Positions 60,468-64,000 of a DNA stretch of 64,000 bases are shown piece by piece (the stretch's first letter is position 1; each line of letters starts with the position of its first letter). The stretch covers positions 2,309,001-2,373,000 of the forward strand of contig SMSO01000033.1 in NCBI GenBank assembly GCA_004764695.1, read 5' to 3'. The stretch comes from Schizochytrium sp. TIO01 (taxonomy: Eukaryota; Sar; Bigyra; Thraustochytrida; Thraustochytriidae). The translations under genes were made by a program, and so were the position numbers. The notes beneath the pieces are model-generated. The model made no database searches and was not told the DNA's origin. It worked only from the letters and a program-made list of their open reading frames with translations.

Positions 60468-63439
60468 TTGTCCCGGGTTGTTGTGTTTAAGGGGCGGAAT
60501 TTTGGCTGTAGAAATGTCACGGATCTACACGAGCGAATGTCAACCAATTTACAGGAAAGTGTAACTCGAATTAAACAAAGTAAGTTTTGAGAAATTCTTG
60601 GGGTCTCTGGTAAGGTTTGCTCCAGATTGGATTCGTTCCCACCTCTCGTAGTCGAGAACTCCGCCTTTCCCACCAGTTCCGACCTTGTGCTGCACACGAG
60701 GTTGCCCTTACGGTCGCGCAGCGCTTCTTCGACTCGGGGCGGTACTTGAATCGATCCTTCCCCTTGCAATGAACGCACTGATGGGATCCAATCCTCCGCG
60801 ACAACCAGCGGCGAACCCCCCAAAACTCCCGCCGCGCGTTCGCGCAGCCCGAGCTGCAGAGGTCAGCCCTTCTGCGAAGGACGCCGCCCGGCCAAGCAGG
60901 CAAGCTTCCACAGCGAGTTGCAGCAATCGAGGTCTGCCGGAACTTCTCCTTGGCCAGAGAAACCTCATCTGTAGAAGTGGAATCAATAAATCGATCATCA
61001 AAACCCACGAATCAATAGCAACAGTAAGCAGCACTAACTTACTAACTAATGAGATAGTAACTCGTAGGTCTGAAGTGGGAAGGTAGCAGAAGCAAGACGA
61101 GCGATCGATCACTTCACCAGCATCATCAATCAAAGCGAATCAGTCAGCGAAGCCGCCTTCAAGGCGGGGAAGGGCCTGCCCAGCTGGTCCCGGAGGACCC
61201 CGGGAGGTCAGGCGTGTGTCTGTTTGTTTGTTTGTTTGTTTGTTTGTTTGTTTGTCTGGCCACTTCTGCGAGCACGACGAGTGGAACTCACTCGCAGTAC
61301 GCAGCGAACCCATTCACAACCCCAGTCGTTCATCTCCACGCCAGAAAACGAGGACCAGGATAGGCATAGCCACCTTTCAAGGCACTCACTTCCTTCGCGT
61401 TTGTCTGCGTTGCCACGCTCGACTCGGCTGCACTAGGACCAGCTCCGCCGAGCTCCGCACGGACTCCAAGCGAAGCGCCAGCGACAATATCAGTGAACTA
61501 ACGAATGAATGAATTCGAGCGAATGAGTGCTTAAGTTAGTCACTCGATTCCGCTTCGGCGCCGATCTTTCCTGCCGGCAGCTGAAGATTCCGGGGACGAT
61601 TGGAGAGTCTTCGTGAGGAGGTGCATCTCAGCGCTGTTCAAGGGTCGTCACCGTGCGACCAATCATTCATCCATCCATCCATGGCAACTTTCAACTCCAA
61701 ATTGCAGTTCGTTCATCGTTCATCAACATCCTTGAGTGCTCCTGTACGAGTCCTTAGGCGCCTCCTACGCATATCCCTAAAGCGCTTATTCTTCTTCATC
61801 ATAACTTCAACACTCATTCCACTTCTCAAAAATTAAAACAAAGCAGTAGGAGTGGACTACTGCTTACTACAGCTATCTCTCTATTTATTTGTTTACTTGG
61901 ATTTAGTTTATATATTTAATAAAAACTTGGAGGAAGTAGAAAGCAAGCCAATTTCGGGACGGTCACGAATAACAACGACCGAATAAGGCCCAGCCTCTGC
62001 TACCAGAACACGCGCATGCCGCATGGCATCTAATACCGCAATGCGGCGGGTCTCGTATAAAAGGTGCTGGCGGGAGCGAAAGAGTGCGATACGAACGAAG
62101 AGGGCCTTGAAATCAGCTCACGCTCGCGGCGAAGCCCTTCAAAGGCCTTCGATATCGAGGCCCCGAAGCCGCCCGAGTCCGCTTCTCGTCCCAGTCCAAG
62201 CGGGTCCCTGACGAAACTGGGCACGAGCGCAGGTTTTCTGCGGCGCTTGCGAACTTGGCGCCGGCAGCTAGGCGAAACCGCTAGCAGTGCGCTAGAGATG
62301 TGACGAGATTCTTCTTCTTTCAAGTTCTGTGGGACGCGCGTGCATAATGAACGCCAGCAAAGAGAGCGCCATATTGGATTGGCTTTCGCAGAATTCGCAA
62401 TGCATTTTATTTGCGAACCCGCGAGTCCAAGATGAAAGCGCGCGACGCTGCGGCGACTCGACTTCACGCTGGGCTCGGCGGGCAGCTAGCTGGCTGGCCC
62501 GCTGGCTGGCTGGCTGACTCCGGCTGCTCGCGGTGGAGGAACTAGATGGTGGTGATCTTGGCCGACTCGCTCGCTGGGTAGCACGCGGGCGCCTTCTTCC
62601 CGAGGACTGCGAACATGAGTGGGCCCGCGCAGATGTACTCGCGGTGCGGAGGAAAAGGAACCGAGGCGGGCGCGAAGAGGGCGGGAGTCATACCCTAAAC
62701 TAAATGAGAAGCTGCGGCGATCGTGCCAGGTCTCCTTGGAGCACGGGTTTTTGCATTTTTTTAATGGCAGGTATCTGTGAGGTAAATTGACCTTCTAGTC
62801 TCGCTGCCAGTGTGCGATGCCCATCGCAGGTAATTCGCTGTGCAGGACGGTCGACGTGGGCGAGAGAAAGAAGGAGCTCTGCTGAGGATAGGGTCAAGGT
62901 TCCGGGGCAGGGTCGAGGGCTACGTCTGTCTATTTATTGTCGTGTGCATTTCGGTAAAGGAGTATGCGTGTGGGGTCCTGGACCTTTCTCAAGAGATGGG
63001 ACCATTTATGGTAGCTCTGGCGACTTGTGCACCACGATGCATGGTAGCTAGCTAACTAGCTAGTTAGCGAGCATACACGTTTGACTGGTTAGGTTATTGT
63101 GCAGAAGTAGCAGTAGAAGCAGGTGCTATTAGTACTGATGCTTTCACCTTCTGTAAGCGCCCACGCATCGCAAGTTTTGATAAATAGGAAGCAAAACAGG
63201 AGGAGAGATTGAGTAACAAAAAACAAACATATTGCCTTAGGCTGAGTTAAAAGGAGTGACTTGTAGGAGGCAAAAACTAGAATGAAAGATGATTAGGGAG
63301 ATTTGCACGAGCAAACAATCTACAAAAAAAATGGCGTGCTCAATGAAGGTGAGCTCAAGGGGGGGTGGTATTTTGGGCGAAAGTGCGAATACCTGAAGAA
63401 TGGGAGCATTTCTAATAGTTTTTTTTTTTTTGCATTCAA
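60468..63439. other. GC-rich intergenic region with competing open frames, no gene assigned
   Basis: 60570-61140 and 61950-62690 are GC-rich and open in several frames on both strands. Protein-like pieces include a minus-strand segment around 60620-60800 (RVEEALRDRKGNLV in one frame, QCVHCKGKDRFKYRPESK in another) and a plus-strand one at 62070-62300 (EISSRSRRSPSKAFDIEAPK). They could be exons, relics or chance frames in GC-rich DNA; I found no splice pattern that joins them. TAGCTAGCTAACTAGCTAGTTAG lies at about 63046-63068. Confidence 0.35.
61220..61255. repeat. Tetranucleotide microsatellite (TGTT)n
   Basis: About nine units of TGTT between GGCGTGTGTC and TCTGGCCACT. Confidence 0.95.
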
Positions 63440-64000
63440 TTACTTCTTCTTGGCAACAGCGTTGGCCTTGTTTGAGACCTTGACAAAACGGTAGTGAGCA
63501 ACAAACCACTCATTGCCAGCTCCATTGCCGTTATCGTACTTGAAGAGCTCAGAGCAGGCCATACAAAAGAGACGCCAGGCTTGATATTGTTCAGATGCCT
63601 TGTCGCCATAGCCTTCTTCGAAGAACTTGATCAAGTCTTTGCGGTTCTTGTCGAGGTTAACAAGCCAGTCCTCGAGGGTGCGAGAGTAGTGAACGCCGTT
63701 AATTGCCCAGCGGTTCTCAACACGAAGGTGGTCATTGATCATCAGAAAGAGGTCATACGAAGGCATGGTGCCACCGGAGAAGAAGTTCTCGCTCATCCAG
63801 CCATCCTGGAAGTGGTATGGCATATCCTTGTGGCAGAATACGTGGACCATGACTTTGCCCTCGTCCTTAAGCCAGAGCGAGATATTCTTAAAGAGCACCC
63901 AATAGTTTTTCACGTGCTCAAACATTTCAATGCTAAGAACACGGTCGAAGCTAGCCTCGGGGAGTTCCAGATCGTTGACATCGCAAGTCTTGATATCAAC
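63440..64000 (-). CDS. SAM-dependent methyltransferase, coclaurine N-methyltransferase / cyclopropane-fatty-acid-synthase-like (5' end outside window)
   Basis: The last 186 codons and the stop are visible; the frame stays open to the window edge. The fragment begins in the SAM-binding domain (DIKTCDVNDLELPEASFDRV) and continues with LSIEMFEHVKNY, WLKDEGKVMVHVFCHK, GWMSENFFSGGTMPSYDLF, the HLRVENRWAINGVHYSRTLEDWL block and YQAWRLFCMACSELF. These are the C-terminal landmarks of the CFAS-related branch that includes plant coclaurine N-methyltransferases and their protist homologues. The reaction could be N-methylation of a small amine or modification of a lipid; the substrate cannot be told. A Lys-rich KKK end follows. 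Internal Met at 63925 is not the start. Confidence 0.88.
   Translation of the reverse strand, partial: VDIKTCDVNDLELPEASFDRVLSIEMFEHVKNYWVLFKNISLWLKDEGKVMVHVFCHKDMPYHFQDGWMSENFFSGGTMPSYDLFLMINDHLRVENRWAINGVHYSRTLEDWLVNLDKNRKDLIKFFEEGYGDKASEQYQAWRLFCMACSELFKYDNGNGAGNEWFVAHYRFVKVSNKANAVAKKK

Noticed and set aside
60323-60823. 166-codon minus-strand ORF over the start of the kinase gene
   Set aside because: It overlaps the kinase coding frame in another phase; only its 5' part looks protein-like and it matches no family I know. It is noted under the GC-rich region instead.

Overview
The window reads as nuclear DNA of a flagellated protist. Most genes are long, intron-free ORFs. The few introns I could place are short (about 97 to 330 bp) with GTAAGT/GTGAGT/GTATGT donors and CAG/ACAG acceptors. 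Intergenic DNA is rich in simple repeats. Several genes are ciliary (kelch-type outer-arm dynein heavy chain, TTLL6/13-like polyglutamylase, LRRC72-like protein) and there is a eukaryotic hybrid histidine kinase. Together this fits a zoospore-forming stramenopile; a labyrinthulomycete (thraustochytrid) is my best guess, made from gene content and style and not from a marker gene.

Layout. 1-11 kb is gene-dense: the 3' end of an unknown gene (+), a three-exon ABM-domain monooxygenase-like gene (-), an ankyrin protein (-), an LRRC72-like LRR protein (+) meeting a TMEM222/RTE1-family membrane protein (-) tail to tail, a UIM/SIM protein (-) and a Ser-rich protein of unknown role (-). 11-19 kb has no convincing intact gene; it holds polypyrimidine tracts, a 17-bp minisatellite, a GC-rich stretch with broken coding-like frames and a 143-bp CATA array. 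19.3-23 kb carries the TTLL gene (+) and a DFR/CCR-type reductase (-). 23-30 kb has a decayed armadillo-repeat fragment, a two-exon THEM6-like hotdog protein (-) and a glutaredoxin fused to a DUF442 domain that has lost its catalytic Cys (-).

30-39 kb holds a segmental duplication of a convergent pair: gene A (+, coiled-coil/NPF protein) and gene B (-, small membrane protein). In the left copy A is intact and B has lost most of its tail region; in the right copy A is a broken fragment and B is intact. The right copy is bracketed by two roughly 165-bp direct repeats. 39-40 kb is a two-exon single-span membrane protein. 40-45.4 kb is nearly empty. 45.5-58.3 kb is one uninterrupted 4262-residue dynein heavy chain whose AAA1 site has lost its catalytic motifs. 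It is followed tail to tail by a membrane hybrid histidine kinase (-). 60.5-63.4 kb is GC-rich without a clear gene, and the window ends inside a CNMT/cyclopropane-synthase-like methyltransferase (-).

The dynein, TTLL and LRRC72-like proteins probably serve the same organelle, the flagellar axoneme. The other genes show no evident pathway link.
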